Shown here: in pieces, positions 8,701 to 16,928 of the stretch
Layout: every line of letters starts with the position of its first letter
How positions within the stretch are numbered: position 1 is the first letter of the stretch
NCBI GenBank assembly: GCA_965658445.1
Contig: CBFHSF010000002.1
Location: forward strand, 1 to 64,000
DNA length: 64,000 bases
Reading direction: 5' to 3'
From: CBFHSF01 sp965658445
GTDB taxonomy: Bacteria; Bacteroidota; Bacteroidia; Flavobacteriales; Schleiferiaceae
Program-made: the position numbers and the translations under genes
The notes under the pieces: generated by a model
The model's input: the letters and a program-made list of their open reading frames with translations, nothing else
Databases searched by the model: none
What the model was told of the DNA's origin: nothing

Positions 8701-11700
8701 GAGCACAAGGATCATTTACATAGAAATCGTAGAATGTATTCTCAGTCAAACCTGAGATAGAAGTAGGAGCTGTTGTGTTGGTAATAATTGTACCTACACC
8801 AGAACCTTGGTTGAATCCTTGAAGTCCCCACTCTACAGTGAAGTTTGTTCCGTATCCAGACCAAGTAAGGTCAGCTGAAGAAGTAGTAACGTTAACCGCA
8901 GTACCTCCAGAAACTCCCATACAAGGAACCGCCTCAGCTACAGAGAAATCATCAATAGATAGGTCTCCGTAGAACGATCCGTTACGCGTTCCAATAAAGC
9001 GAACTTGGATAGTGTCTCCAATGTACGCCTGAAGTGGAATTCCCGCCTCTAACCAAGGATCGGTATCAGCCGTTTGCTGCTCTCCTTTAATAGAGAATAC
9101 ATTTACCCATCCTGAACCATTGTTTACTTCAACATCCAAGTCAGACATATCTTGTCCGTACATGTGGTACCAGAAGTACATTGCAGGTTGAGTCAATCCA
9201 GATAGGTCGATATATGGTGAAGTCATCCAAGTAGGGTTACCTGAAGAAGACGCTTCTGTGTACATATAGTGACCACCAGTATTTCCAAAGAACGTGTGAT
9301 CGTAGTAAGGACCTGTAGACGACGAGTTAAACGTCGGGCTCACTTCCGCTTCCCAACGATAACCAATATTGGTATTCGCAGAGAAACAGTTTTCCCAACC
9401 AGAACCGGGATCAGCACCTAGAGTGATGTTCTCGAAATCTGTTGAGTAAGGAGCTGTAAAGGCAGGTGGACATGCCGTTGTCACGGTGATAGGTCCAACC
9501 CAGTTACCCACACTTGATCCACAGTCAGACTGTACCCAAATTTGGTAAGTTGTTGCTGGCATCAATCCAGTGATAACCAAAGAATCGGCTACGGTTGTAT
9601 CAACAACTCCCGTTCCTTGAGAGGTTCCTGGTGCATTGTATTCTACGTAGTACGCAGAAGCACCAACTCCTGTTGTATCCCAACCTACCGTGATAGTAGA
9701 AGCCGTTACGTTAATAGCTGTAAATACTCCTGGATCTGGACACGCTGGAATGGTGCGAACACCAAAGTTGTCAATGTGTACCTGTGGGTATCCGAAAGTT
9801 GGATCGTTGGTGTTAACAACAGGGTTGTCAATCATGAATCCAAAGCGAACGACTCCAGAGTATGCAGTAAGGTTAAATGTGTACGTAGCACCAATCTCGT
9901 TGGGCTGGTTTCCTGAGTGGAATGAAGCCAATTCAGAGAATGTGATTCCTCCGTCAGTAGAGATACCAATGCGAAGTGTATCGTCGGCTTCAAACTGACC
10001 AGGACCTGTTTGGAAGCTGCGAGTCACACCCATATCGATGTGCATTTCATAGCTACCACCAGCACCCAAGTCAACAGGCGTAGTTACATACCAATCATCC
10101 GCTGGGATGTAGAAGGTTGAAGTACGGAAGTATCCAGTAATGGCACCAGAGAATCCGTTGTTCAAGTAACCATCAGAAGCCCAGTCACTAGATGCGTAAG
10201 TCAATGTATCGCCCATGAACCCAATAGCTTCTTGGTAATCAGAAGTTGGGAAGTAGGTAGCGAAGTCTGTCATGTAATCAGGAGTTGGGTACGTTGTGAA
10301 CGTAAACGGTCCTTCCCAGATTGAGAATCCATTGGATGGAGTACAATCGTTTTGGATGTATACGTCGTATGTAGTGGCTCCGTTAAGACCCGTCAAAGTG
10401 GCCATGTTGGTAGTCGAAGTAAAGGTCAAACCTGTACCTTGAGTAAATCCTGTAGGACCTACTTCCAAAGTAAAGTTAGAACCGGGACCTGACCAAGAGA
10501 TATCAGCAGTTGTACCTGTGATGTTAGAAAACCCATCAAATGTAGGTTCTGGACATGCAGGCAATGCCTCAATAATTACGTTGTCAATGAATACGTTGGG
10601 ACCCCAGTCAGAAATTCCGCGGAAGCGAATCTTAAGAGTGTCTCCAGTGTATGTAGCTGAATCCAAGTTAATTTTCTCACTTACCCAAGAACCGGCGTTA
10701 AGAGTGGTGTTAGATCCACCAGAAATAGTTGATAGACCCGCGTCACCTCTTACCCATAGGGTGTTCCAAGTCGCTCCATTGTCTGTAGTTCCTTCTACGT
10801 ACAATGAGTCCGTGTAGAACGTACTCAAGTTAGAAGACCAATCAAATTTAAGACGAGCGTTGGTGTTGATGTCAACATCAGGGAATTCCATGATGTAGAT
10901 ACCACCGTTAACAGACCAGAAGTCAGCGTAAGCGTAACCACCTGTATTGTGCAACCAGTTGGCAGTTCCCAAAGTAGGATCGATACATGGAGGAACCCAT
11001 GTAGTGAAGTCTTGCGAGTAAGGCAAAGACTGAGTTAAACAAGAAGTTGTAACAGCAACAGGACCTACTGTATCTGAAGTTCCGTTAACACCACAATCTT
11101 GTACAAAGTATACATCGTAAGCTGTAGCTTGAGACAATCCAGTTACTGTAGCAGGATCTGCAGTCGCTGCGTAAGTGTTTCCACCGGTTGCAGGATCAAA
11201 TCCAGTAGCTCCATAAATAACATCTCCCGAAGTAGAAGTACCACCCCAAGAAACGTCAAATGAAGCAGCCGTTACGTTAGACACGGCAAAACCTGAAGGA
11301 GTAGGACATGGAGGTGCCTCTTCAACAACTACCAAGTCAATACACATATCTCCTTGGAATGTTCCGTTGGAAATACCGCGGAAACGGAAAGTAGTGTTGG
11401 CTGTGTTGTAAGAGGACACATCTACGATGCGGTACTCCCAAGGATCTCCTTGAGCACCCACATTTGTTCCCAAAACGGAATCAACTGCCGTCCAGGTTAC
11501 CCCGCCGTCAGTAGAAACGTCAACGAACAAATCTCCCATAACTGCAGTACCAAACTTGTGAGTGTAGTACGTAAGTTGTGGAGACGTCAATGAAGTCAAA
11601 TCAAAAGCAGGCATTCCTACGGTAGCACTTGTACCTGAAGAAGATGCCTCAGTAAATAGGTATCCAGAACCACTGTGTGCTCCAGAAGGACCTGTACCTG

Positions 11701-11941
11701 AAGAAGGTGTGGATCCAGATCCATCCCATCCCCAGTGATAACCCGAGTTTGTAGGTGAGGTCACCCAACATGAGTCAGTAGTAGATGATCCCCATTGCGT
11801 GTTTGGTGGATTTTCAAAATCCTCCGAATAGGGAAAAGTTGAAACTAAGGTACTACACTGACCATAGGCTACCCCTGAGGATAATGCCAAAGCAATGAAC
11901 GCACCGAAGCCTCGAAGCGAACTTCGTAAATTTCTTTTCAT
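5789..11941 (-). CDS. Giant T9SS-secreted multidomain adhesin-like protein (MAM-like, FN3, beta-helix, PKD)
   Basis: About 2050 residues from the ATG at 11941, chosen because it gives a clean signal peptide (MKRNLRSS...GVAYGQ); an upstream in-frame ATG would put 16 residues before it. Four units follow, each with a jelly-roll (MAM/choice-of-anchor-like) domain (SEDFENPP, FRFRGISNG) and a fibronectin III domain (VTAASFDVSWGG, TGLSQATAYDVYF). A right-handed beta-helix of short repeats spans about 1110-1490 (TIQNMTLVNMNGSNANAI), then CARDB/Ig-like segments, a PKD domain near 1900 (FDASGSTDADMFDWDFGNG) and a T9SS type A domain (VFPNPTDG ... GVYILQI). Likely a surface or matrix protein for adhesion or carbohydrate contact. 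No catalytic motif was identified. Confidence 0.9.
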   Translation of the reverse strand: MKRNLRSSLRGFGAFIALALSSGVAYGQCSTLVSTFPYSEDFENPPNTQWGSSTTDSCWVTSPTNSGYHWGWDGSGSTPSSGTGPSGAHSGSGYLFTEASSSGTSATVGMPAFDLTSLTSPQLTYYTHKFGTAVMGDLFVDVSTDGGVTWTAVDSVLGTNVGAQGDPWEYRIVDVSSYNTANTTFRFRGISNGTFQGDMCIDLVVVEEAPPCPTPSGFAVSNVTAASFDVSWGGTSTSGDVIYGATGFDPATGGNTYAATADPATVTGLSQATAYDVYFVQDCGVNGTSDTVGPVAVTTSCLTQSLPYSQDFTTWVPPCIDPTLGTANWLHNTGGYAYADFWSVNGGIYIMEFPDVDINTNARLKFDWSSNLSTFYTDSLYVEGTTDNGATWNTLWVRGDAGLSTISGGSNTTLNAGSWVSEKINLDSATYTGDTLKIRFRGISDWGPNVFIDNVIIEALPACPEPTFDGFSNITGTTADISWSGPGSNFTLEVGPTGFTQGTGLTFTSTTNMATLTGLNGATTYDVYIQNDCTPSNGFSIWEGPFTFTTYPTPDYMTDFATYFPTSDYQEAIGFMGDTLTYASSDWASDGYLNNGFSGAITGYFRTSTFYIPADDWYVTTPVDLGAGGSYEMHIDMGVTRSFQTGPGQFEADDTLRIGISTDGGITFSELASFHSGNQPNEIGATYTFNLTAYSGVVRFGFMIDNPVVNTNDPTFGYPQVHIDNFGVRTIPACPDPGVFTAINVTASTITVGWDTTGVGASAYYVEYNAPGTSQGTGVVDTTVADSLVITGLMPATTYQIWVQSDCGSSVGNWVGPITVTTACPPAFTAPYSTDFENITLGADPGSGWENCFSANTNIGYRWEAEVSPTFNSSSTGPYYDHTFFGNTGGHYMYTEASSSGNPTWMTSPYIDLSGLTQPAMYFWYHMYGQDMSDLDVEVNNGSGWVNVFSIKGEQQTADTDPWLEAGIPLQAYIGDTIQVRFIGTRNGSFYGDLSIDDFSVAEAVPCMGVSGGTAVNVTTSSADLTWSGYGTNFTVEWGLQGFNQGSGVGTIITNTTAPTSISGLTENTFYDFYVNDPCAPGTWYGPYTFKTPCSSALSGLYTVGGTPGATNFATLDSAVSRLIGCGVSGAVTFNVMATADTMEVVLPEIEGASMTNTITFDGMGMYTLYASGGAYGAFFLDGADHITIQNMTLVNMNGSNANAIVAMNNSDYLTIDNNTLMVDTTSTSFTVNGFVGTNSLTSPTTTGADIDHVTFTNNTVYGGYYGFALNGDPSANDSVLTLSDNTFMNQNYYGFRVYGVDSIEVHRNVVTKPRNNSSYGGYLYYTDAANVTKNNLVGANYGLYTFAFGNDPTWSTRSLLENNMAVGDGNSGLYASSLGSADIFHNSFKGNYGFRAFGSTTASLSDIRNNIFYGTTLAVDFSFELDTVNATLNFNLYESEGTNLAEYGSGFPAPAYVDLALWQAAHGAINMNSVEGDPVFVGPEDLHVIGALANDVADVSTMTPDDIDGDVRPASGSTATDIGADEYTPLNYDLKVNALMVPLAGCGDSAMEVSIIVENQGLLDATGYSATVEVTGGVVATLNSASGLTLIAGDIDTIMVGTINTYNGPSGVDFEGFINYISDQDNSNDTLMKMGGTYIPYEPQVYPGPTACTSVSDSVTLAGVNIPGTMYSWWDDPVAGTQVGTGDSIKVPTTGPTTYYAKYENNADSLFTTNAAGNGQSGNMFDLNIISGVTINGFSISPQAAGSVTVEVYHKTGSYVGSETNSADWTLITTYTGTATGTSFMYVPLSSPFAVAAGGHAFYVTISSGGNVNYTNGSTLGALYASNADMEFFEGVGKSYPFGSTFSPRIFNGTIHYGSVGCSDIRTPVTFTVDSSMATADFMWTEDLPTNPGTILFDASGSTDADMFDWDFGNGMSGAGQFTSNAYPAPGDTFLVTLIVTDTTCGTTDTISKWVKTTIGIETSMLERSLEVFPNPTDGRFRADFSLEGIQEVTIRIVNSLGQIMEERELGKISGSYKADFDLSTQPRGVYILQIQTDDQVVNRRINLH

Positions 11942-12171
11942 ACTTGGTTTTTTAAAATTACTTGAATTACCGGTGAGTAGAGAGTTCAATAATTCGATGA
12001 CAATCTTATCAAACCTAAAGACAAAAGCGCGTCATTTGTATGTTTCACTTCACAAAATGACGTAGCAAGACTTTAGCATGAGCCGTCTAAGATAATTAAA
12101 CTCCTTTTATTATCAAGGCTTGTGTTAATTTTAAAACAACTTTTTTTCTGAGAAATCGGATTTTTTTAACC
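11942..12171. other. Divergent intergenic region before the cobalamin riboswitch
   Basis: AT-rich region between the giant gene and the B12 operon. It must hold the promoters of both. The plus-strand -7 element TACCTTTG lies at 12172-12179. Nothing else is recognised. Confidence 0.5.
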
Positions 12172-12179
12172 TACCTTTG
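12172..12179 (+). promoter_or_regulatory. -7 element of the cobalamin operon promoter
   Basis: TACCTTTG matches the Bacteroidota TAnnTTTG box and lies a few bases before the riboswitch. The -33 element is poor (TTTCTG region), which may mean a weak promoter. Confidence 0.55.
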
Positions 12180-12182
12180 CCC

Positions 12183-12360
12183 TGTTGGTAAAGTAGAATT
12201 GACTCTACTTTTTAAAAGGGAATCCGGTGCAATTCCGGAGCAGTCCCCGCTGCTGTAAGCCGCGTTGAAATTTCTTAACAAAAGACCACTGGTTAACACC
12301 GGGAAGGCATAAGAAATGGAGCGGTAAGCCAGAAGACCTGCCATCAAAGCGAAATGAGTA
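12183..12360 (+). promoter_or_regulatory. Cobalamin (B12) riboswitch
   Basis: Conserved elements in order: AATCCGGTGCAATTCCGGAGC, the B12 box CAGTCCCCGCTGCTGTAAGC, CCACTG, CCGGGAAGGC, and the 3' segment GTAAGCCAGAAGACCTGCC. This is the adenosylcobalamin aptamer. It sits 29-200 bases ahead of the TonB receptor gene and would lower its expression when B12 is abundant. Confidence 0.97.
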
Positions 12361-12388
12361 TTCTTTCGGGAATTGAAGAACCTCTAAA

Positions 12389-14245
12389 ATGAAAAGTAAA
12401 TACACCGCTCTGTGTTTACTGTGTATGGCCGTCGGGACTTCTTTTGCACAGACCACAGATACCATTGTTCTGAAAGAGATTCCCCTATTGGGAGTATCTA
12501 CGCTTCTTTCTACGGACGAGAATGGCTATTCTCTTTCCCAATCTCCCGGTGTCCACAATTCCGATTTATCAGAAGCTCTTTATTCCAACCACACAACACA
12601 TGTCCGATCTTTTGGTCCAGGACAAGCAACCACCTTTTCATCTAGAGGCGCCAGTGCCAATCAAGTAGGCGTATTTTGGAATAACTTAAACGTGGCCTCA
12701 CCAAGTCTTGGCGTCGCTGATGCCAGCTTAGTTCCTTTGGATTTGTTTTCTGTATCTCAATTCACAGGGGGGCATTCTGCCGCTGAGGGAAATCAAGCCA
12801 TGGGCTCCAGCCTCCTAATTTCTTCCACGGAATCGCCGAGTAGTTATGTGCAACTGGCAATGGGGTCCTTTAATATGTATTCTGGCAAAGGTTCGTTTGC
12901 CTACTCATTAGGATCTTGGAAACTTCGAAGTCAGATTTCGGCCCAAGCCGCAGAAAACAACTACATATATGTATATAGGGATGTTGAGCACGAACGCAAA
13001 AATGCCGCTGCTCATTTCCATCACATTATTCAAGAGGCTGAAATTTCTATACCTTCCATCAAAGGAGAAGCCTGGCTGGGAGCGTGGTACACCAACGCTT
13101 TGCGGGAAAATCCAGCCTCGATAATCTCTACACAAGGGAACCCCTCCACCCTTTATGACGGTCAGTTTAAACTGAGTGGACGGATTACAAGTCAAACGGG
13201 AGAAAACCATTGGAAACTAACGACCGGGTTACAATGGCAACAACAGCGATTTACGGATTTTAATCAACAGTTTAAGGATACCAATCTTACTATCAACAGT
13301 CAAATCAGTGGACAGTGGGAAAGACCGATTACCAACTATTTAAAAGCCTATGCTGCTGCTGATTATTTGTACTCTAGGACGTATGGAACGGCAACGCGAC
13401 ATGCTGATCAAAACAATATTGCAATTCACTACGGCCTGTACTATACATGGAGGGGAACCAAGGCGCAGCTCATCATTAGACACGAAGCCATTGACACCAA
13501 CGTTGTTCCTTTTATCCCTTCTCTCGCCTTTTCTCAAAAATTAATCGCGGGCTTTTCTCTCGTAGGGAAATCGGGCTACCAATTTAGATACCCCACACTC
13601 AACGATAGGTTTTGGATACAAGGTGGTAATCCCGACGTAAAACCCGAAACGGGATACTCAGGAGAAATTGGTTTGCATTGGGAAATGTGGGGCATTGAAT
13701 TGCGATCGGTTTATTTCACCTCTAGAATTGACGATTACATCGCTTGGAACCCAGGCCCCTCAGGGTTTTGGACCCCTCAAAATATCAAACAAGTAGAATC
13801 CAAAGGAGTGGAGACAACATTGAACGGAAATCAAATCCTTGGCAAACGCCTACAGCTGAATTATCGATTGGGACATACATGGAATGAAGTAGTGACTACA
13901 CAAAGTGAAATCGCAAATGATCAATCCATCGGCAAACAAATTATCTACACACCAGAAAATAAAGTGCACGGAGGTCTAGAAGTTTCGCTTTGGGATTTGA
14001 CCTTAGGCTCTTCTTACACTTTCACATCTGAGACCTTCGCCAATAGCGATCACAAGCCATCCAGTAGGATTGATGCTTTTGGAACGTGGGATTTCTCTGT
14101 GGGTTACCGATACCCACTGGAGAAAACGATGAACACAGGAATTCGATTCCGAGTACTCAATGCCACGGACCAGGCTTATGAAACTGTAAAATACTATCCC
14201 ATGCCGGGAAGAAATTATACACTAACACTTGATTTTAAATTTTGA
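12389..14245 (+). CDS. btuB: TonB-dependent cobalamin receptor (BtuB-like)
   Basis: 618 residues, the usual size of BtuB. Signal peptide MKSKYTALCLLCMAVGTSFAQ; plug domain from about residue 25 to 150 (VRSFGPGQATTFSSRGASANQVGVFW is typical plug sequence); beta-barrel to the C-terminus, which ends in TLTLDFKF with a terminal Phe. No carboxypeptidase-like N-terminal extension is present, unlike SusC. The riboswitch directly upstream makes cobalamin (or a corrinoid) the likely substrate. Function: energy-dependent import across the outer membrane, with TonB contacting the N-terminus. Overlaps the next gene by three bases. Confidence 0.93.
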   Translation: MKSKYTALCLLCMAVGTSFAQTTDTIVLKEIPLLGVSTLLSTDENGYSLSQSPGVHNSDLSEALYSNHTTHVRSFGPGQATTFSSRGASANQVGVFWNNLNVASPSLGVADASLVPLDLFSVSQFTGGHSAAEGNQAMGSSLLISSTESPSSYVQLAMGSFNMYSGKGSFAYSLGSWKLRSQISAQAAENNYIYVYRDVEHERKNAAAHFHHIIQEAEISIPSIKGEAWLGAWYTNALRENPASIISTQGNPSTLYDGQFKLSGRITSQTGENHWKLTTGLQWQQQRFTDFNQQFKDTNLTINSQISGQWERPITNYLKAYAAADYLYSRTYGTATRHADQNNIAIHYGLYYTWRGTKAQLIIRHEAIDTNVVPFIPSLAFSQKLIAGFSLVGKSGYQFRYPTLNDRFWIQGGNPDVKPETGYSGEIGLHWEMWGIELRSVYFTSRIDDYIAWNPGPSGFWTPQNIKQVESKGVETTLNGNQILGKRLQLNYRLGHTWNEVVTTQSEIANDQSIGKQIIYTPENKVHGGLEVSLWDLTLGSSYTFTSETFANSDHKPSSRIDAFGTWDFSVGYRYPLEKTMNTGIRFRVLNATDQAYETVKYYPMPGRNYTLTLDFKF

Positions 14246-15303
14246 CACAAATAAAAAAAGTCTTTTATGCCCTTTCCGCACTTGCGCTCTTTGCGTGTGG
14301 TGATGACGGCGACACAAACACTCCTGGAACGCCTGACAAATACAGTTCTGGGACTTACATTGCCAACGAAGGCGTTTTCCAAACAGGAGCTGGAACGGTT
14401 TCTTACTACCAGCCTGAAGCCAAAACCGTAGTAAACGAAGTATTTATTCAAGAAAATGGCTTTCCTGTTGGAAACGTTCTTCAGGACATTGGTTTTAATG
14501 GTGAAAATGGATTCCTAATTGTAAACAACTCAAGCACTATGGAAGTCGTTGAAGCCGGAACGTTTAAATCAAAAAACAGCGTAACGGGATTCACTTCTCC
14601 TCGCTACTTCACTGTAGTTTCTAGCCAAAATGCATACGTTTCGGATTGGTTTGCAGACGATGTAAAGGTTATTGACTTGACTTCCTTCCGAATTGTAGAT
14701 TCTATTTCTACAGGAGTAGGTCCAGAAAAAATGATTTCAAACGGTGCGGGAATCACTTACGTGGCGAACTCAGGAGCTTGGACGCGCGATAGCGTGGTTA
14801 CTGTAATCAATTCCAATGATCACGAAGTATTGAAGATCGTTCAAGTAGGTGACAACCCACAGTCTCTTCAGTATGACGAAAACGGAAACCCTTGGGTTCT
14901 TTGTTCTGGATACTCAGATTGGAACACTCCAGCAAACAGCACAGCCGGAGAATTGATTATGCTGAATCCAACCACACACGAGCCCGCAAAAACTTTGGTA
15001 TTCCCTGACAACTTCAACCACCCCATCCACCTTCACGTTTACGGTAGCAACTTGTTCTACCTCTCAACCAACTATGGAGGTAAGGTGATGAAGATGGACG
15101 CGAGCTCTTCTACCCTTCCAACCACTCCATTGATTGACAAAGGATTCTATAATTTTTCTGTAGATCCAAGTAACGGAGATATCTATGGAACGGATGCAAA
15201 AGACTTCAACCAAACCGGTATGGTTTACCGCTATGACATGAACGGAAGCTTGTTGGATTCTTTCGCTACAGGCATTATTCCATCGACCATTTCATTTAAG
15301 TAA
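14242..15303 (+). CDS. BtuG-like surface lipoprotein (DUF5074-type beta-propeller)
   Basis: 353 residues. It starts with TTG at 14242, overlapping the TGA of btuB (TTGA), so the two are translationally coupled; no ATG gives an intact signal. Lipoprotein signal IKKVFYALSALALFAC with Cys then GDDGD, an acidic run like surface-export signals of Bacteroidota lipoproteins. The rest is a YncE-like propeller: repeated segments such as YISNSG-type blades (YVANSGAWTRDSVVTVINSN, VGDNPQSLQYDENGNPWV, INGDIYGTDAKD-like DPSNGDIYGTDAKD). Known: BtuG of Bacteroides is a propeller lipoprotein that binds B12 very tightly and caps BtuB. The same order behind a B12 riboswitch supports this role. Confidence 0.88.
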   Translation: MTQIKKVFYALSALALFACGDDGDTNTPGTPDKYSSGTYIANEGVFQTGAGTVSYYQPEAKTVVNEVFIQENGFPVGNVLQDIGFNGENGFLIVNNSSTMEVVEAGTFKSKNSVTGFTSPRYFTVVSSQNAYVSDWFADDVKVIDLTSFRIVDSISTGVGPEKMISNGAGITYVANSGAWTRDSVVTVINSNDHEVLKIVQVGDNPQSLQYDENGNPWVLCSGYSDWNTPANSTAGELIMLNPTTHEPAKTLVFPDNFNHPIHLHVYGSNLFYLSTNYGGKVMKMDASSSTLPTTPLIDKGFYNFSVDPSNGDIYGTDAKDFNQTGMVYRYDMNGSLLDSFATGIIPSTISFK

Positions 15304-15390
15304 ATGACTCAGCCCGAAGGCCTTGTTTTGGTGCGATAAAATTTCTTTGGTTTTTTTTTCTCCACCCCTTGCGAGAGGTTGAACTTTTGG

Positions 15391-15400
15391 TATATTTGTC
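15391..15400 (+). promoter_or_regulatory. Promoter -7 region of tRNA-Pro(TGG)
   Basis: TATATTTG about 50 bases ahead of the tRNA matches the Bacteroidota -7 consensus TAnnTTTG, with TTG about 20 bases upstream. Confidence 0.6.
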
Positions 15401-15446
15401 GCCCGAAACAAAGACGGGTTTTTATCCTGATTTGTTTAAAACCCCT

Positions 15447-15521
15447 CGGGGTGTAGCGTAGCCCGGTTATCGCGCCTGCTTTGGGAGCAGGAGGTCGCAG
15501 GTTCGAATCCTGCCACCCCGA
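15447..15521 (+). tRNA. tRNA-Pro (anticodon TGG), integration site
   Basis: Acceptor CGGGGTG/CACCCCG, anticodon stem CCTGC/GCAGG with loop TTTGGGA, T arm GCAGGTTCGAATCCTGC, discriminator A. Its 3' 46 bases plus six following bases recur exactly at 31034-31085, showing that this tRNA is the attachment site of the element. Confidence 0.96.
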
Positions 15522-15527
15522 CAACAA
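15476..15527 (+). repeat. attL: left 52-bp direct repeat, tRNA-Pro 3' end
   Basis: Identical over 52 bases to 31034-31085; the flanking bases differ on both sides. Confidence 0.93.
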
Positions 15528-15528
15528 C

Positions 15529-15565
15529 AAAACCCCCAGTAATACTGGGGGTTTTGTTGTTTTTA
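15529..15565. terminator. Terminator after tRNA-Pro(TGG), element-borne
   Basis: AAAACCCCCAGT-AATA-CTGGGGGTTTT, a strong inverted repeat with A and T runs. It lies inside the element end and can stop both the tRNA and the converging cargo operon. Confidence 0.88.
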
Positions 15566-15663
15566 GGCCTTTGATTACTCGTTCTCTATTTATCATTTGC
15601 ACAAGATTTACATAAAACGAGGGCTAAAAAGGGATTTGTTGGGTCGGCAAATCTTTGATTCAG

Positions 15664-16083
15664 CTATTCTTTAACAATCTTCCAAATCTTGCTCTGGTCA
15701 TTGAGTACCATTCTTACCAGATACACCCCAGAAGGTTGGTCTTGTAAATCCACCTCTAATTTTCCAGAGGAGTCTATAGGAAATTGATCCAGTAGTTGAC
15801 CGTTAATAGTGCTGACAAAAATCTCTCCCTGGTCTTCTGGTGACAGATTGGAAATTTCCATTACAACCAACCCTTGGGTAGGGTTAGGGAATACCTTTAT
15901 AGAATAATCTCCCAATTGTGTGGAATTTGTAACCACAGAAGGGTTGTCTCCTGCCGTAGCGGTCTTAAGTACGACGACCTCGCGTAATACGCGGTTCCCG
16001 TTGTTGTCGTGTTCATAGCTTATGTCCTGTGCATTAATGGAAAAAGAGGCACATATGAGAATGCATAAAATAATAGGTTTCAT
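15664..16083 (-). CDS. Small secreted protein: one YD (RHS-like) repeat plus T9SS type A sorting domain
   Basis: 139 residues. Signal peptide MKPIILCILICASFSINAQ, then YEHDNNGNR, a single YD repeat as in RHS proteins, a linker, and a T9SS type A domain from VFPNPTQG to the terminal KIVKE. Last gene of the cargo operon, 13 bases after the barrel gene. The toxin at the head of this operon has many YD repeats and no T9SS domain, so this protein could supply the T9SS signal in trans or act as an anchor. Its mature N-terminal part is only about 45 residues, which leaves no room for an enzyme. The paralogue at 229-648 is about 79% identical. Function is inferred from position only. Confidence 0.9.
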   Translation of the reverse strand: MKPIILCILICASFSINAQDISYEHDNNGNRVLREVVVLKTATAGDNPSVVTNSTQLGDYSIKVFPNPTQGLVVMEISNLSPEDQGEIFVSTINGQLLDQFPIDSSGKLEVDLQDQPSGVYLVRMVLNDQSKIWKIVKE

Positions 16084-16096
16084 AATTTTTTTGTTT

Positions 16097-16888
16097 TTAA
16101 AGTTTATAGCGAAGGCCTAGGCTGAGTGAAATATTAGTGTATCCAAAGTGATTACTAACATTTGTTTCTCCCCAGGTAATAGGGTATGCCTGAATTGGGT
16201 TTTCATAAGGCCCTATACCCGCTGTCCCCTCTACGTCGTCAAGGGAAGTATTTTGAACAATAGAAAGTTCGGAATGAACTAAAGCTGACCAATTCCTATC
16301 CAGTTTGAGTTCCGCACCCAAGGCTAAGCTTATCCCCCAAGTTTTTAAGAACGTATCATCATAGCCCCATCTAAAATCTATGTAATCAGTGAAATCTGTA
16401 CCATTTCCTTCCAAATGAGAATACCAGCCACCCCCTGTCATTAAATGGAGACGCGTATAGACATTGGCTCGTTTTTTATACGTTGTTTCATAACCAATAC
16501 CAACCTTTATTAGAAGGGTTTGCTGTTGCACCTTGTGATTCCATGTACGAGTAATTGGATAAGGGAAATCATAATCATTAGCATAAATAAACTCCATTTC
16601 CTGACCTAAAAAACTATTAAGTCCCAGAGAATAATGCCAACCACTTTTCTTTTTGTAGAGAAACTCCAGGTTAATATTAATCCCAGAACCACTTTTGTCT
16701 GTTGTTCTATACTCCTCATTAGACCGTACAGAATCATTTACAATTGATACTTTACTCGCATCTACATTCTCTAAGGAGAACGCATAACCTACATTCCCCT
16801 GAATGTACCATTGCCCTTTTGGGTCTTTGGATTGGGAAAAGACTAGGGCAGGGAAAATCAGGTATATAAGAAGTAATTTTCTTTTCAT
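16097..16888 (-). CDS. Outer-membrane beta-barrel-like protein of the toxin operon
   Basis: 263 residues with signal peptide MKRKLLLIYLIFPALVFSQ. The body shows repeated amphipathic strands (WYIQGNVGYAFSLENV, GININLEFLYKKKSGWHYSL, LLIKVGIGYETTY, WGISLALGAELKLDRNWSAL) and ends in ISLSLGLRYKL, the pattern of an 8-10-stranded outer-membrane barrel (OmpW/OmpX size). No named family recognised. It lies between the lipoprotein and the YD/T9SS protein, and the same pair is found at 3-648. Inference: an accessory of toxin export or display, or part of self-protection. A general porin carried by the element is less likely because it is kept next to the T9SS gene in both copies. Confidence 0.75.
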   Translation of the reverse strand: MKRKLLLIYLIFPALVFSQSKDPKGQWYIQGNVGYAFSLENVDASKVSIVNDSVRSNEEYRTTDKSGSGININLEFLYKKKSGWHYSLGLNSFLGQEMEFIYANDYDFPYPITRTWNHKVQQQTLLIKVGIGYETTYKKRANVYTRLHLMTGGGWYSHLEGNGTDFTDYIDFRWGYDDTFLKTWGISLALGAELKLDRNWSALVHSELSIVQNTSLDDVEGTAGIGPYENPIQAYPITWGETNVSNHFGYTNISLSLGLRYKL

Positions 16889-16928
16889 GTTAGGGATTAT
16901 TTAGAGTTAGAGTCGTTTGTTATTTGCT

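Noticed and set aside
12205..12465. Minus-strand frame over the cobalamin riboswitch
   Set aside because: The riboswitch and btuB account for the region.
15309..15602. Minus-strand frame of 97 codons over tRNA-Pro(TGG)
   Set aside because: Antisense to a tRNA and its terminator.
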